This document shows positions 1 through 10,202 of a stretch of DNA of 64,000 bases, one piece after another; position 1 is the stretch's first letter, and each line of letters begins with the position of its first letter. Position numbers and translations under genes: made by a program. This DNA is from UBA3478 sp965662045. GTDB taxonomy: Bacteria; Bacteroidota; Bacteroidia; Flavobacteriales; Flavobacteriaceae. The notes under the pieces are model-generated. The model searched no databases. It worked only from the letters and a program-made list of their open reading frames with translations, and was not told the origin of the DNA. Location: positions 124,001 to 188,000 of the forward strand of contig CBFIGE010000001.1 of NCBI GenBank assembly GCA_965662045.1. The letters are read 5' to 3'.

Positions 1-1
1 A

Positions 2-742
2 GCACCTCGAGTTCTCCTCAATGATGGTAAAACACTGAAAAACTGCGAAAATTGCATTCCAACAAACATGAACGGGTTATGGAACACTCTTTATATCGCA
101 GATGTTAACCTCGATGGACAATCAGACATTTTGTTGGGAAATTGGGGGTCCAATTCAATTCTAAAAGCCTCGAAAGAAGAACCTATAACACTGTACATTA
201 ACGACTTTGATGATAACGGTAAAACAGATGCCTTGATGACCTACTTTTTTGAAAACAAAGAGACTCTCTTTTCTCAAAAAGATGAAATTATCAAGCAAAT
301 TCCAATGCTAAATAAAAATCGATTGTCCTATAATGCATTTGCAAAAACAGATTTAAAGGACCTCTTAGGTGATGGATTGCAAAATGCTGTTCGAAAACAA
401 GTGCACACCCTGTATTCTGGAGTTTTAAGACAAGGTGAGGGTCTTAAATTTGAATGGGTACCCTTTGATAAAATGGGACAAATTGGACCTATCTTTGCAA
501 TTGAAAAATGGAGCAATGACGAACTTTTTTTAGGAGGAAATCATACAGAAATAAACACACTGATGGCGAGGCAAGATGCAATACGAGGTTTGTTTTACAA
601 TATTAAGAGCAATAGCATTTCTCAACGACCGCTATACCGAGGTGCATTGAGATCCGCTAAAAGAACAATTATAAATGACAAGCCTTATTTATTACTAGGC
701 ATCAATAATAAAGCATTAAAAACAATATCCGTTTTAGAATGA
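2..742 (+). CDS. VCBS/FG-GAP repeat protein, C-terminal part (5' truncated)
   Basis: The frame is open from base 2 without a start, so only the last 246 residues are in the window. It contains calcium-loop-like repeats typical of VCBS/FG-GAP beta-propeller blades (DVNLDG near base 101 and DFDDNG near base 206) and a GNWGSN stretch. The same arrangement occurs in the C-terminal quarter of the two following genes, so it is the first of three tandem paralogues. Such proteins are exported surface or periplasmic proteins that bind ligands or other proteins; no enzymatic residues are visible. The stop overlaps the next start in an ATGA (739-742), which indicates translational coupling. Exact function is unknown. 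A SusC/SusD-type pair may lie upstream of the window, but this cannot be seen. Confidence 0.85.
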   Translation, partial: APRVLLNDGKTLKNCENCIPTNMNGLWNTLYIADVNLDGQSDILLGNWGSNSILKASKEEPITLYINDFDDNGKTDALMTYFFENKETLFSQKDEIIKQIPMLNKNRLSYNAFAKTDLKDLLGDGLQNAVRKQVHTLYSGVLRQGEGLKFEWVPFDKMGQIGPIFAIEKWSNDELFLGGNHTEINTLMARQDAIRGLFYNIKSNSISQRPLYRGALRSAKRTIINDKPYLLLGINNKALKTISVLE

Positions 743-3700
743 ATTACGCAAAAACATTACTAACACTATCCATTGTTATACTACTGTTTTCTTGTACAAG
801 CAGCGAACAAAAGCAAGAGCAAAACACTTTATTTGAATTGCTCAATGCTGAGCAAACAGGATTATCATTTGTAAATGAAGTATACAATCAAAAGGATTTT
901 AACATTTTTAAATACCGAAACTTTTACAATGGTGGAGGAGTTGCTATAGGAGATATCAACAACGACAGTCTTCCTGATATTTACCTCACTGCCAATATGG
1001 GTGAAAACAAACTCTTTTTAAACAAAGGAAATTTAGTTTTTGAAGACATAACTGAATCTGCTGGAGTAAAGGGATTCAAACCTTGGTCCACAGGAGTAGT
1101 TATGGCCGATATCAATGCAGATGGGCTACTTGATATTTATGTGAGTAATGCAGGAAATTTAGAAGGTAACAACCACGATAACGACCTCTATATCAACAAT
1201 GGTGATTTGACCTTTACCGAAAGTGCTAAGAAATTTAACTTATCAGAAACCGGATTTAGCACGCATGCATCTTTTTTTGACTATGACCTCGACGGAGATC
1301 TCGACGCCTACATTTTAAATAACAGCAACATTCCTGTAAGCTCATTAGGCTATGCCGCTCAGCGTGAAGTACGAGCCCAAGATTGGGAAGGAGTGCCACA
1401 CATTTTTAAAGGAGTTGGAGACATGTTATTGCGCAATGATGGCGGAACCTTTACCAATGTCAGTGAAGAGGCAGGAATCTACGGAAGTCTTATTGGTTTT
1501 GGTCTAGGGGTTATGGTTACAGATTTTAATAAAGATTTTTACCCTGACATTTATGTGTCTAACGATTTTTACGAAAGAGATTATCTCTACATCAATAATA
1601 CAGATGGTACGTTTACAGAGTCTATCAAAGAATATACAAATCACCTGAGCTTATCTGCAATGGGTATCGATATCGCCGACATTAACAACGATGGAAACAA
1701 CGATATTTTTGTTACAGATATGTTGCCAGAAGCAGAACAACGAGTTAAATCGGTTATGGAGTTTGAAGGCTATAATGTCTTTCAACTCAAACAAGAAAAA
1801 GATTTCTTTCAGCAATATATTCAGAATACACTTCAACTAAACAACGGAAATCAAACCTTTTCGGAAATCGCCTACTACAGCGGAATTCATGCCACAGACT
1901 GGAGCTGGGCAGGTCTCATTTTCGATATGGATAATGATGGTTTTAAAGATATTTTTATCACTAATGGCATCAACCACGATTTGACAGATTTAGACTTTGT
2001 CGACTTTTTTGCCAATGAAATCATCCAAAAAATGGCCCTCACAGGACGAAAAGAATCCATTGATTCCATCATCAATAAGATGCCTGTAAAGCCTCAGCCT
2101 AATTTTGCTTATAAAAATTTAAAATCCTTGAAGTTTGAAAATGCCAACAAAGAATGGGGCTTTGACCATGATACACGCTCAAATGGGGCCGCTTATGCAG
2201 ACTTAGATCTCGACGGAGATTTAGACTTAGTAATCAACAATGTCAACGAACAAGTCTCATTGTATAAAAACACCTCTGAACAGCTTGAAAACAATTACAT
2301 TCAAATCCAATTAAAAGGGCCTGAAAAAAATCTCTTTGCCGTGGGTTCTAGTGTTGTTTTTTACATCAAAGATCAAATCATTCACAATGAACTCATCCCT
2401 TCTCGTGGATTTCAATCCTCAATTTCGTACCCTATTACACAAGGACTAGGACAAAACTTATCCATAGATTCTATTAGGGTCATTTGGCCTGACCGCAAAA
2501 GTGTACTCTTGGAAGATGTAAAGGCCAATCAACGTGTGTATGTAGAGTACGATGATTCGCATACTGCATTTAGATATCCCTCCAAAAAAACGCAGCCCCT
2601 ATTTAAGACCAAAGATAATAGCAGCTTCACCGCACATCAAGAAAATAGTTTCAATGATTTTGATCAAGAAGGCTTACTCTACAATAAATTATCAGAAGAA
2701 GGACCTGCTTTTGCCGTTGGAGACCTGAACGCTGATGGCTTAGAAGACCTCTTTATAGGAGGCGGGAAAGGACAGTCAGCTCAAGTCTACCTTCAAAAGA
2801 AAAATGCGGAATTCACCACAAAACGCAATGCCGTCTTTCAGAAAGATGCCGCTTTTGAAGATACCGCCGCAACATTAGTCGATATCGATGGGGACAATGA
2901 TTTAGACCTGGTTGTCGGAAGTGGAGGTAATCAGCAAACCGAAATGCTGAATTATAAAACACGCATATACCTCAATGATGGAAGAGGTAATTTCAATCTA
3001 TCCGAACAACTCTTACCCTCAAATAGAACAAACATCTCAGTGATTAAAGCTGCTGATTACGACAATGATGGCGATCAAGATTTGTTTATAGGTTCAAGAT
3101 CAGTTGCAGGAGTATACGGCGTTGACCCCAATCACCTCCTGCTTGAAAACAATGGTCAGGGACAGTTTGAAGATGTGAGTAAGCGAAACGCTTTCGATCT
3201 CAAAAATGCGGGAATGGTTACCGATGCCATATGGGTAGATATCAATACGGATGGCAAAATAGATTTGATTACCGTTTCTGATTGGGGAAGCCCTAAAATA
3301 TTTCAAAACAATGGAAAACAACTCATTCTTCAATCTTCCGAATTAGATGAACTTACTGGGTGGTGGAATACCATTGAAAGTGTAGACATCGATAAAGATG
3401 GAGATTTAGACTTTATTTTGGGTAATCAAGGCGAAAACATTCACTACAAGCCTTCAGAAGAGCAAGCCATTAGAATGTTCATCAACGATTTTGACTCTAA
3501 TGGAAGCATTGAACAGGTCGTATGTATCGCTCAAGAAAATGGAGATTATCCAATACACCAGAAAAGAGAAATTACGGCTCAATTGGTTTCTTTGAAAAAA
3601 CAAAACCTAAAGGCCTCAGATTACGCAAGACGAAATATTCAAGACCTTTTTGGCCCAGACTTATTGAGGTCTGCAATTGTCAAAGAGGTACGTTATTCGA

Positions 3701-4062
3701 GTTCTATCCTATTGATCAATGAAAATGGAAGATTTACCTCCAAGGATTTACCTCCAAGAGCTCAATTTTCGTGTATCTGTGACATTAGCTGCAGCGATGT
3801 TAACAATGACGGGAACCTAGACTTAATCACAGTAGGGAACGATTATGAATTTAAACCTCAATTCTCTCGTCTAGACGCGAGTTATGGAGATGTCTTTCTA
3901 GGCGATGGACAAAACAACTTTAAATGGATGACGGCCGAAAACAGTGGTCTATCGATTAAAGGAGAAACCAAGCACTTGGCAAAGATTAAATCAGCTAACA
4001 ACAAAGAGCTCCTTTTAGTCATTCGAAATAATATGAAGCCTTTACTCTATGAAGCGCAGTAA
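739..4062 (+). CDS. VCBS/FG-GAP repeat lipoprotein with ASPIC/UnbV domain
   Basis: A 1107-residue secreted lipoprotein: hydrophobic signal ending in LLFSC with Cys19 as the predicted lipidation site. Residues ~60-500 and ~640-1000 carry repeated DxNxDG / DYDLDGDLD calcium-binding loops of FG-GAP/VCBS blades, as in a CRTAC1-like double propeller. About residues 550-605 match the ASPIC/UnbV domain (SRGFQSS, then DSIRVIWPD and NQRVYVEY). It is probably anchored in the outer membrane and acts in binding or adhesion; the ligand is unknown. It is the middle of three tandem paralogues, overlapping the previous gene by 4 nt and the next by 14 nt. There is no sign of truncation. The family assignment is firm, the role is not. 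Confidence 0.9.
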   Translation: MNYAKTLLTLSIVILLFSCTSSEQKQEQNTLFELLNAEQTGLSFVNEVYNQKDFNIFKYRNFYNGGGVAIGDINNDSLPDIYLTANMGENKLFLNKGNLVFEDITESAGVKGFKPWSTGVVMADINADGLLDIYVSNAGNLEGNNHDNDLYINNGDLTFTESAKKFNLSETGFSTHASFFDYDLDGDLDAYILNNSNIPVSSLGYAAQREVRAQDWEGVPHIFKGVGDMLLRNDGGTFTNVSEEAGIYGSLIGFGLGVMVTDFNKDFYPDIYVSNDFYERDYLYINNTDGTFTESIKEYTNHLSLSAMGIDIADINNDGNNDIFVTDMLPEAEQRVKSVMEFEGYNVFQLKQEKDFFQQYIQNTLQLNNGNQTFSEIAYYSGIHATDWSWAGLIFDMDNDGFKDIFITNGINHDLTDLDFVDFFANEIIQKMALTGRKESIDSIINKMPVKPQPNFAYKNLKSLKFENANKEWGFDHDTRSNGAAYADLDLDGDLDLVINNVNEQVSLYKNTSEQLENNYIQIQLKGPEKNLFAVGSSVVFYIKDQIIHNELIPSRGFQSSISYPITQGLGQNLSIDSIRVIWPDRKSVLLEDVKANQRVYVEYDDSHTAFRYPSKKTQPLFKTKDNSSFTAHQENSFNDFDQEGLLYNKLSEEGPAFAVGDLNADGLEDLFIGGGKGQSAQVYLQKKNAEFTTKRNAVFQKDAAFEDTAATLVDIDGDNDLDLVVGSGGNQQTEMLNYKTRIYLNDGRGNFNLSEQLLPSNRTNISVIKAADYDNDGDQDLFIGSRSVAGVYGVDPNHLLLENNGQGQFEDVSKRNAFDLKNAGMVTDAIWVDINTDGKIDLITVSDWGSPKIFQNNGKQLILQSSELDELTGWWNTIESVDIDKDGDLDFILGNQGENIHYKPSEEQAIRMFINDFDSNGSIEQVVCIAQENGDYPIHQKREITAQLVSLKKQNLKASDYARRNIQDLFGPDLLRSAIVKEVRYSSSILLINENGRFTSKDLPPRAQFSCICDISCSDVNNDGNLDLITVGNDYEFKPQFSRLDASYGDVFLGDGQNNFKWMTAENSGLSIKGETKHLAKIKSANNKELLLVIRNNMKPLLYEAQ

Positions 4063-7000
4063 AATATTTAGTAGGATTGTAGTAACAATCCTTATTCTTA
4101 TTTCTTCATGCCAGCCAAAAGAAGGCTTTGAATTGATTGAAGCTCAGAGTGCAGGTATTGATTTTGAAAATCTACTCGATCAAAAAGAAGATCTAACTAT
4201 TCTGGATTACCTCTATTATTACAATGGAGGCGGAGTTGCAGTGGGCGATGTAAATGGAGATGGTCTTGCAGATATCTTCTTATCCGCCAATCAAGGTGAA
4301 AATAAATTGTATCTCAACAAGGGAAATTGGAAGTTCGAAAATGTTACGGAAAAATCTGGAATTACTAAAAAAAGCAGTTGGAATACAGGAGCCGTCATGG
4401 CCGATGTCAATGGAGACGGCCATTTAGACATCTATGTTTGTGCTGTGGTCGGAATCAATGGTTTTTATGGTTTTAACGAACTTTACATCAACGACGGAAG
4501 CGGGCAGTTTTCAGAACGGGCAGCAGAGTATGGGCTTGACCTGGACACCTACAGTACAGCTGCAAGTTTTTTTGATTATGATTTAGATGGAGACTTAGAC
4601 GTTTATATTTTAAATCATGCCATACACACTGATCGTTCCTTTGGAAATGCGGATTTAAGAAATTCAAGAAATTACGCAACGGGAGACAGATTGTTAAAAA
4701 ATGAAAATGGAAAGTTTATCGATGTCAGTGAAGTGGCTGGAATTTTTGGAGGCATTAACGGATATGGACTTGGTCTGAGCACAGCTGACTTTAACGATGA
4801 TGGCTATCCCGATATTTACGTTGGAAACGACTTTCACGAAGACGACTACTTTTACATCAATAACAGAGATGGCACATTTAGCGAGCGTCTAAAAGACTTT
4901 TTTACTTATTCTACTCGGTTTTCCATGGGGAATGACATTGCCGACCTAAACGGAGATGGTAAACTTGACCTCATCAGTCTAGATATGTTGCCAGAAGATG
5001 AATTCAACTTAAAATCATCTGAAGGAGACGACAACATTCAAACCCAGAAGATGAGAGTTGAAGATTATGGGTACCACTATCAATTCACAAGAAATATGTT
5101 ATTTCTCTCTGAAGCAGGCAACTCGTATAGGGAAACAGCCCTCTTAAGTGGAGTGGCAGCCACAGATTGGTCTTGGAGTGCGCTGTTTACAGATATAGAT
5201 TTAGATAGCAAGCAGGATCTATTTATATCGAATGGAATACCAAAAAGACCAAATAATCTCGACTTTATTCGTTTTTTATCCAACGAACAAGTCCAGCAGA
5301 AAATCAACAACACCTCTCTTGTCGATACCGATGCATTAGAAATGATGCCAGGAGGTACAGTCGCTACCAAGGTGTTTAAAGGTGAAAAGGGTCCTTCTTT
5401 TGCAGACGTGTCCTCTAAATGGATTAAAAACGATATCAGTAATACCTCAGCAACAGCTTATGGCGATTTTGATTTAGACGGAGATTTAGACTTTATTAGC
5501 AATGCCATAGATGGGTCTCCCAAACTCTATAAAAATATCCAAGAAACAGCAAATAATTATCTCAGCATCAAACTCTCCTACCCTGGCAAAAATAGGCTAG
5601 CGATTGGTGCTAAGGTCATGCTGTACAACAAAGGAGGCGTTCAAACCAAATATTTGAACAACCTAAAAGGATTTCAAGCCAGTTCGGAGCCGGTTATACA
5701 TTTTGGATTAGGTGCTCAAAGTCAAGTAGACTCTATCGTAGTGCGTTGGCCTAATAACACCTATACCAAAAAAGTGAATCTACAAGGCAATACGCATTTG
5801 ACTTGGGACTTCAAGGCAGATGAAGTCTATATCCCACAATTCAACAAAAAAAATTATACACTCAGTTTTGAAAAAATAGATCCTAAATCAATCGGTTTAG
5901 ACTACCGACATAAAGAAGACAACTACCTCGATTTTAATAGAGAAAAGCTCATGCCCTACCGACTATCAGATAGAGGGCCTGCAGCACTTTATACTGATTT
6001 GAATAATGATGGTCAAAAAGATCTTTTTATTGGAGGAGCCAAATTTGAATCGAATGCGGTTTTTATTTTCAAGGATTCACTCTTTACAAATCAAAGTACT
6101 GAAGATAGCTTTCTTCCCCTAACTAAAAATAAAATCAAGGAGATTGTCGTAGCATCGAGTTTCACCGATGAGAATGCACAAAAAAAATTAATTCTAGGAG
6201 CGGCAGGAGCTGATTTTTTTGGAAAAGCTTCAGCTTTACAAGACGATGTATTTACACTCTCTGATACGGGTGTTTCTGAGGTATTAAATTCAGGAATAGA
6301 ACAATTCTTTCTCAATACAAAGGTTGTTGAGCCTATAGATTTTGACAGCGACGGTGACACCGATTTATTCGTGGGTAATCAACATAACACCGGACAGTTC
6401 GGAATTGCACCTCAGTCGTATATTCTAGAAAATAAAGAGGGTGCTTTCCATCCACTGCCAATCACTATAAAAGGTGCAGTTACTGACGCACTTTGGCATG
6501 ATGTCAATGACGATCAGAAATTAGATTTACTCGTAGTTGGAGAATTCATGAAACCCGCCTGGTATATACAAAGTGAAAATAAAAACTTTATTCGAAAAGA
6601 AACTCAAGCACCAAGTGGTCTATATCAAATGATTGACACCTATGACATCGATAAAGATGGAGATTTAGATTTCATATTGGGAAATTGGGGGTTGAATTCT
6701 AAGTTCAAAGCGAGTGCTGATTATCCACTACGCGTTTATACTTCAGATTTTGACGGGAATGGACAAACAGAGCCAATAGTAGCAGTTTACAAAGAAAACG
6801 CTTATTATCCACTGAGTTCTACAGATGATTTAAGCACGCAATTAGTCTCTCTTCGCAAATCATTTTCATCGTATAACGAATTTGCAGGAAAATCAATAGT
6901 AGAAATATTTAGTGAAGATCAACTCAAAGCGGCAAGCATTTACGAAGCTGAATTCTTAGGATCGGGATTTTTACGAAATGAAAATACAATTTCAGACCAG

Positions 7001-7318
7001 CCATTTATCCCATTTGAAAATGAACTACAAACATCACCTATAAACAGTAGTCTAAAAATCAAAACCCGTTCAGGAGAGCAAAGTTTACTCTTAGGTGGTA
7101 ACTATTTAGGCGTAAAACCCTATCACGGTAAATACGACACCTTCTCTGGAGCTTTAATAAACAAAGAGAATAATGTAATTTTGGGGTCCGAATTAGGCCT
7201 AGATTTTAAAGGCAAATCGTTGAGAGCGTTAATACAGTTGCAAATCGAAAACACAGACTACCTCTTAGCTGTCTTTAATAATGAAGCCCTTCAACTCTAT
7301 AAAATAAACACAAAATGA
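4049..7318 (+). CDS. VCBS/FG-GAP repeat lipoprotein with ASPIC/UnbV domain (paralogue)
   Basis: A 1089-residue lipoprotein: signal peptide to ILISSC with Cys21 as lipobox cysteine. The first part begins with the YYNGGGVAVGDVNGDG blade motif, which also opens the preceding gene (FYNGGGVAIGDINNDS). Calcium loops DLDLDGDLD / DVNGDGHLD recur through the protein. The ASPIC/UnbV segment lies at about residues 535-590 (LKGFQASSEP, DSIVVRWPNN). Its C-terminus (GNWGLNSKFKAS) resembles the truncated first gene more than the second, so duplication order may not equal gene order. Its start overlaps the end of the previous gene and its stop overlaps the haloperoxidase start by 4 nt, so the proteins are probably made together. 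Ligand unknown. Confidence 0.9.
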   Translation: MKRSKIFSRIVVTILILISSCQPKEGFELIEAQSAGIDFENLLDQKEDLTILDYLYYYNGGGVAVGDVNGDGLADIFLSANQGENKLYLNKGNWKFENVTEKSGITKKSSWNTGAVMADVNGDGHLDIYVCAVVGINGFYGFNELYINDGSGQFSERAAEYGLDLDTYSTAASFFDYDLDGDLDVYILNHAIHTDRSFGNADLRNSRNYATGDRLLKNENGKFIDVSEVAGIFGGINGYGLGLSTADFNDDGYPDIYVGNDFHEDDYFYINNRDGTFSERLKDFFTYSTRFSMGNDIADLNGDGKLDLISLDMLPEDEFNLKSSEGDDNIQTQKMRVEDYGYHYQFTRNMLFLSEAGNSYRETALLSGVAATDWSWSALFTDIDLDSKQDLFISNGIPKRPNNLDFIRFLSNEQVQQKINNTSLVDTDALEMMPGGTVATKVFKGEKGPSFADVSSKWIKNDISNTSATAYGDFDLDGDLDFISNAIDGSPKLYKNIQETANNYLSIKLSYPGKNRLAIGAKVMLYNKGGVQTKYLNNLKGFQASSEPVIHFGLGAQSQVDSIVVRWPNNTYTKKVNLQGNTHLTWDFKADEVYIPQFNKKNYTLSFEKIDPKSIGLDYRHKEDNYLDFNREKLMPYRLSDRGPAALYTDLNNDGQKDLFIGGAKFESNAVFIFKDSLFTNQSTEDSFLPLTKNKIKEIVVASSFTDENAQKKLILGAAGADFFGKASALQDDVFTLSDTGVSEVLNSGIEQFFLNTKVVEPIDFDSDGDTDLFVGNQHNTGQFGIAPQSYILENKEGAFHPLPITIKGAVTDALWHDVNDDQKLDLLVVGEFMKPAWYIQSENKNFIRKETQAPSGLYQMIDTYDIDKDGDLDFILGNWGLNSKFKASADYPLRVYTSDFDGNGQTEPIVAVYKENAYYPLSSTDDLSTQLVSLRKSFSSYNEFAGKSIVEIFSEDQLKAASIYEAEFLGSGFLRNENTISDQPFIPFENELQTSPINSSLKIKTRSGEQSLLLGGNYLGVKPYHGKYDTFSGALINKENNVILGSELGLDFKGKSLRALIQLQIENTDYLLAVFNNEALQLYKINTK

Positions 7319-8622
7319 GAAATGCCTTAGCCCTTGTATTCGCGTTTATGCTTCTAAGTTGTTCACAAGAACCGCTAAGTGTAACTGCTGAAGATTATCA
7401 CCTCGCCTTAGATCAGACTACCGAAATCATGATTCATGACATCTTTTCGCCCCCAGTGGCAAGTCGCATTTATGCCTACCCAACCATAGCTGCCTATGAA
7501 ATTATGACACAAAAGGATTCGACTTATACCTCACTGTCAGGCCAACTCAATGAGTTTGTCGGGATTCCACAAGCGACCACAGGGGTTAACCACAAGGTAG
7601 CTGCTTGGATCGCTTATACCGAACTAAGCAAGAAATTAGTTTTCTCAGAACACATGATGGAGAGTTTTCAAGAAACCTATTTTGAGCTTTGGAAAAAGGC
7701 CAATAAGCGTGAATTTGAAAACAGTATGGATTACGCCACTAAGGTTGTGCAATCCATGCTAGCATGGATGAAAAATGACATGTACAATCAAACGCGTACA
7801 ATGCCTAAATTCACAATCGATACCGACGATCCTTCGAGGTGGCAACCCACCCCTCCAGCCTATATGGACGGTATTGAACCGCACTGGAATAAAATTAGAC
7901 CTTTTACCTTGACCAGTGCTGATCAATTTAAACCTGAGACGCATCCTGAGTTCTCACTAGATATCGACTCTGCCTTTTACAAAGAATTACTAGAAGTTTA
8001 CACAATAAGCAAAGAGCTTGAAGAAGAAGGAGACGAATCAGAAGGGATCAAAATTGCTCAATTTTGGGATTGTAATCCTTATGTTTCGGTTCAACGAGGA
8101 CATTTGATGTTTGCCACCAAGAAAATTACCCCTGGAGCACATTGGATGGGTATTACCAAGATTGCAGCACGAACTTCAGAGGCTGATTACATGAAAACAG
8201 CTGCAGCTTATGCACTAACTGCTATCAGTTTAGCAGATGGTTTTATCAGTTGCTGGGACGAAAAATACAGATCGAATTTAATTCGTCCTGAAACGCTAAT
8301 CAATCAACATATTGATGACTCTTGGCAGCCCATTCTTCAAACACCACCTTTTCCAGAATACACAAGTGGACATAGCGTAGTATCTGGAGCAGCATCAACT
8401 GCTTTAACCACATTGTTTGGAGATGATTTTGCCTTTACAGACGATACAGAAGTACCTTATGGACTTCCGATAAGATCTTATACCTCATTCAACCAAGCTG
8501 CAGCCGAAGCTGCTATCAGCAGAATGTATGGAGGAATCCACTATCGTTCAGCAGTAGACATAGGACTTACCCAAGGAAAAAGCATAGGTCAATGGGTAAC
8601 ACATAATGTTAAAATGAAATAA
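7315..8622 (+). CDS. Vanadium-dependent haloperoxidase-type PAP2 lipoprotein
   Basis: A 435-residue lipoprotein (MLLSC, Cys16) of the PAP2/vanadium haloperoxidase superfamily. The vanadate/phosphate pocket is complete: K317-x6-R324-P325, then TSGH with catalytic His353, then S402-R403-x5-H409. An all-alpha domain precedes these motifs (about residues 30-300), and the layout and length match bacterial vanadium-dependent haloperoxidase-like proteins rather than short PAP2 lipid phosphatases. Known family members oxidise halides with H2O2 or act as acid phosphatases; sequence alone does not settle halide specificity or which activity applies. It is translationally coupled (4-nt overlap) to the VCBS lipoproteins, so it probably sits on the same membrane face. 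Confidence is high for family, moderate for chemistry. Confidence 0.85.
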   Translation: MRNALALVFAFMLLSCSQEPLSVTAEDYHLALDQTTEIMIHDIFSPPVASRIYAYPTIAAYEIMTQKDSTYTSLSGQLNEFVGIPQATTGVNHKVAAWIAYTELSKKLVFSEHMMESFQETYFELWKKANKREFENSMDYATKVVQSMLAWMKNDMYNQTRTMPKFTIDTDDPSRWQPTPPAYMDGIEPHWNKIRPFTLTSADQFKPETHPEFSLDIDSAFYKELLEVYTISKELEEEGDESEGIKIAQFWDCNPYVSVQRGHLMFATKKITPGAHWMGITKIAARTSEADYMKTAAAYALTAISLADGFISCWDEKYRSNLIRPETLINQHIDDSWQPILQTPPFPEYTSGHSVVSGAASTALTTLFGDDFAFTDDTEVPYGLPIRSYTSFNQAAAEAAISRMYGGIHYRSAVDIGLTQGKSIGQWVTHNVKMK

Positions 8623-8625
8623 ATC

Positions 8626-9531
8626 ATGTCACTAAGGAATAAACTTGTTCTCGGAATTTTGAGCTTACTTGGAATTGTATCTCTTGGATATTTTATTTTA
8701 TGGCCAGCGGATTATATCATCAGATTTCAAGCTCCTGCTCTTCCAGGAACCATCAATCAAACTTTAAAAATTTGGAGCAGTGCTAATCCAAATGCAAAAA
8801 AAATTGAACAAGAGGGCTCTATGTTGAGTTTAAGACAGGAATTTCAATTCGCTGACTCCACTCATGTTTACCTATGGAGTTTAGATCAGGTTCACGATTC
8901 ACTTACGAATGTAAAGGTCTATATCAATGACCCTAAGCACAGGATAAGCAACAGGTTAAGTACACTTTTCTCCTCTGATACCGATTTAAAAAAGAGCGCT
9001 AAGAAAACCGTATTAGACTTTTACGACAACCTAGTAGAGCACAAAAACTCTTTTAAAGTCGAAATTATTGGCGAAGTCGAGATGCCCACAACCTACATCG
9101 CTTATGTCGAGTCAAAATCAAAGCAGTATTCTAAGGCTGCGCAGATGATGCGTCAACTGCCCTTACTTGAAGGATTTGTAGTTGAAAACGGCATTGAGCT
9201 TAAAGGTTATCCCTTTATTGAGATCACCAAATGGGATAGAGCAAATGACAGCATACATTTGAGATTTGGATATCCTGTAGTTCGCAACGAGAAATTAATC
9301 GTTCATCCAGAAATAAAATACAAACGTTTTTTTGGTAAAAAGGCGCTCAAAGCTGTTTTTAATGGCAATTACATCAATTCAGATCGCGCGTGGTACACAT
9401 TGCTGAATTACGCCGAAAAAAATGGCATAGAAGTTGAAGAAACTCCTATTGAAATATTTCACAATAATCCCAACTACGGAGGAAATTCCATGCGGTGGAA
9501 GGCAGAAATCTTTTTACCAATTAAAGAATAA
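8626..9531 (+). CDS. Membrane-anchored SRPBCC/GyrI-like effector-binding domain protein
   Basis: A 301-residue protein with one N-terminal membrane segment (about residues 5-25, LVLGILSLLGIVSLGYFIL). Residues ~30-145 look like an SRPBCC/polyketide-cyclase-like fold, and residues ~150-300 resemble a GyrI-like/AraC effector-binding domain ending in MRWKAEIFLPIK, the usual closing strand of that family. The combination is common in Bacteroidota and has no assigned function; small-molecule binding is a reasonable guess. It starts 3 nt after the haloperoxidase stop, so it belongs to the same operon. No DNA-binding domain is present. Confidence 0.7.
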   Translation: MSLRNKLVLGILSLLGIVSLGYFILWPADYIIRFQAPALPGTINQTLKIWSSANPNAKKIEQEGSMLSLRQEFQFADSTHVYLWSLDQVHDSLTNVKVYINDPKHRISNRLSTLFSSDTDLKKSAKKTVLDFYDNLVEHKNSFKVEIIGEVEMPTTYIAYVESKSKQYSKAAQMMRQLPLLEGFVVENGIELKGYPFIEITKWDRANDSIHLRFGYPVVRNEKLIVHPEIKYKRFFGKKALKAVFNGNYINSDRAWYTLLNYAEKNGIEVEETPIEIFHNNPNYGGNSMRWKAEIFLPIKE

Positions 9532-9534
9532 GGA

Positions 9535-10197
9535 ATGAAAATGAGTCTTAGGATATATGGTCTTATACTATTGATAGTCACAAGTCAACATACTTGGGCA
9601 CAAGGCGATATACCACTCACTCGTCCTATAGAAATTGGAACGAACAACAACTTAGACTTTAAATCTTCAAATAATAGCGGAAGTTTACTCAAAATTCCTT
9701 CAGTCATTGACAAAAACCTCATCAGTAAAGATGAGAAAAAACCTTCTATGATACCCAATACCAGTCTCAAACAAGCAGGATTTGATTTAGAGATTGATAC
9801 GAATATTGCCGTTTCGGAAAGAAACAATAGTCAATTACCCGCTGGTGATATGTACCTGGGTGATTTTAAAACAAGAGATTCAATTGTCGGTATAGCCTTT
9901 AGAGATCACGGAGAAATCGATGGTGACCGAATTATGATTGTGGTCAATGATGAAATTGTCTCTTATAACACATTACTAAGTGGAAGTTATAAAACACTTC
10001 AAATCAAACTAAAAGAAGGGTTTAATAGTATTGAATTTAGAGCTTTAAATCAAGGCTATGCTGGACTCAACACTGCCCAATTGGTAGCGCTAAACAAAGA
10101 GAATGAAATACTGATGGGCAACAATTGGTTTTTATCTACTGGAAGTAAAGCCAATATGATGATTTACAAGGAGAAAACACCTGACAGGCTGGAATAA
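9535..10197 (+). CDS. Secreted protein of unknown function
   Basis: A 220-residue protein with a clear signal peptide (about residues 1-23, ending HTWAQG). Residues ~100-215 form a beta-rich domain with YLGDFKTRDS, FRDHGEIDGDRI and a long hydrophobic/polar alternation, typical of a small jelly-roll or Ig-like periplasmic domain. I do not recognise a catalytic motif. It follows the GyrI-like gene by 3 nt and is the last gene of the + strand operon that begins with the VCBS proteins. It converges with the penicillin acylase gene after 5 nt. ATG at 9535 or 9541 would both leave the signal intact. Confidence 0.7.
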   Translation: MKMSLRIYGLILLIVTSQHTWAQGDIPLTRPIEIGTNNNLDFKSSNNSGSLLKIPSVIDKNLISKDEKKPSMIPNTSLKQAGFDLEIDTNIAVSERNNSQLPAGDMYLGDFKTRDSIVGIAFRDHGEIDGDRIMIVVNDEIVSYNTLLSGSYKTLQIKLKEGFNSIEFRALNQGYAGLNTAQLVALNKENEILMGNNWFLSTGSKANMMIYKEKTPDRLE

Positions 10198-10202
10198 ATT
10201 AT

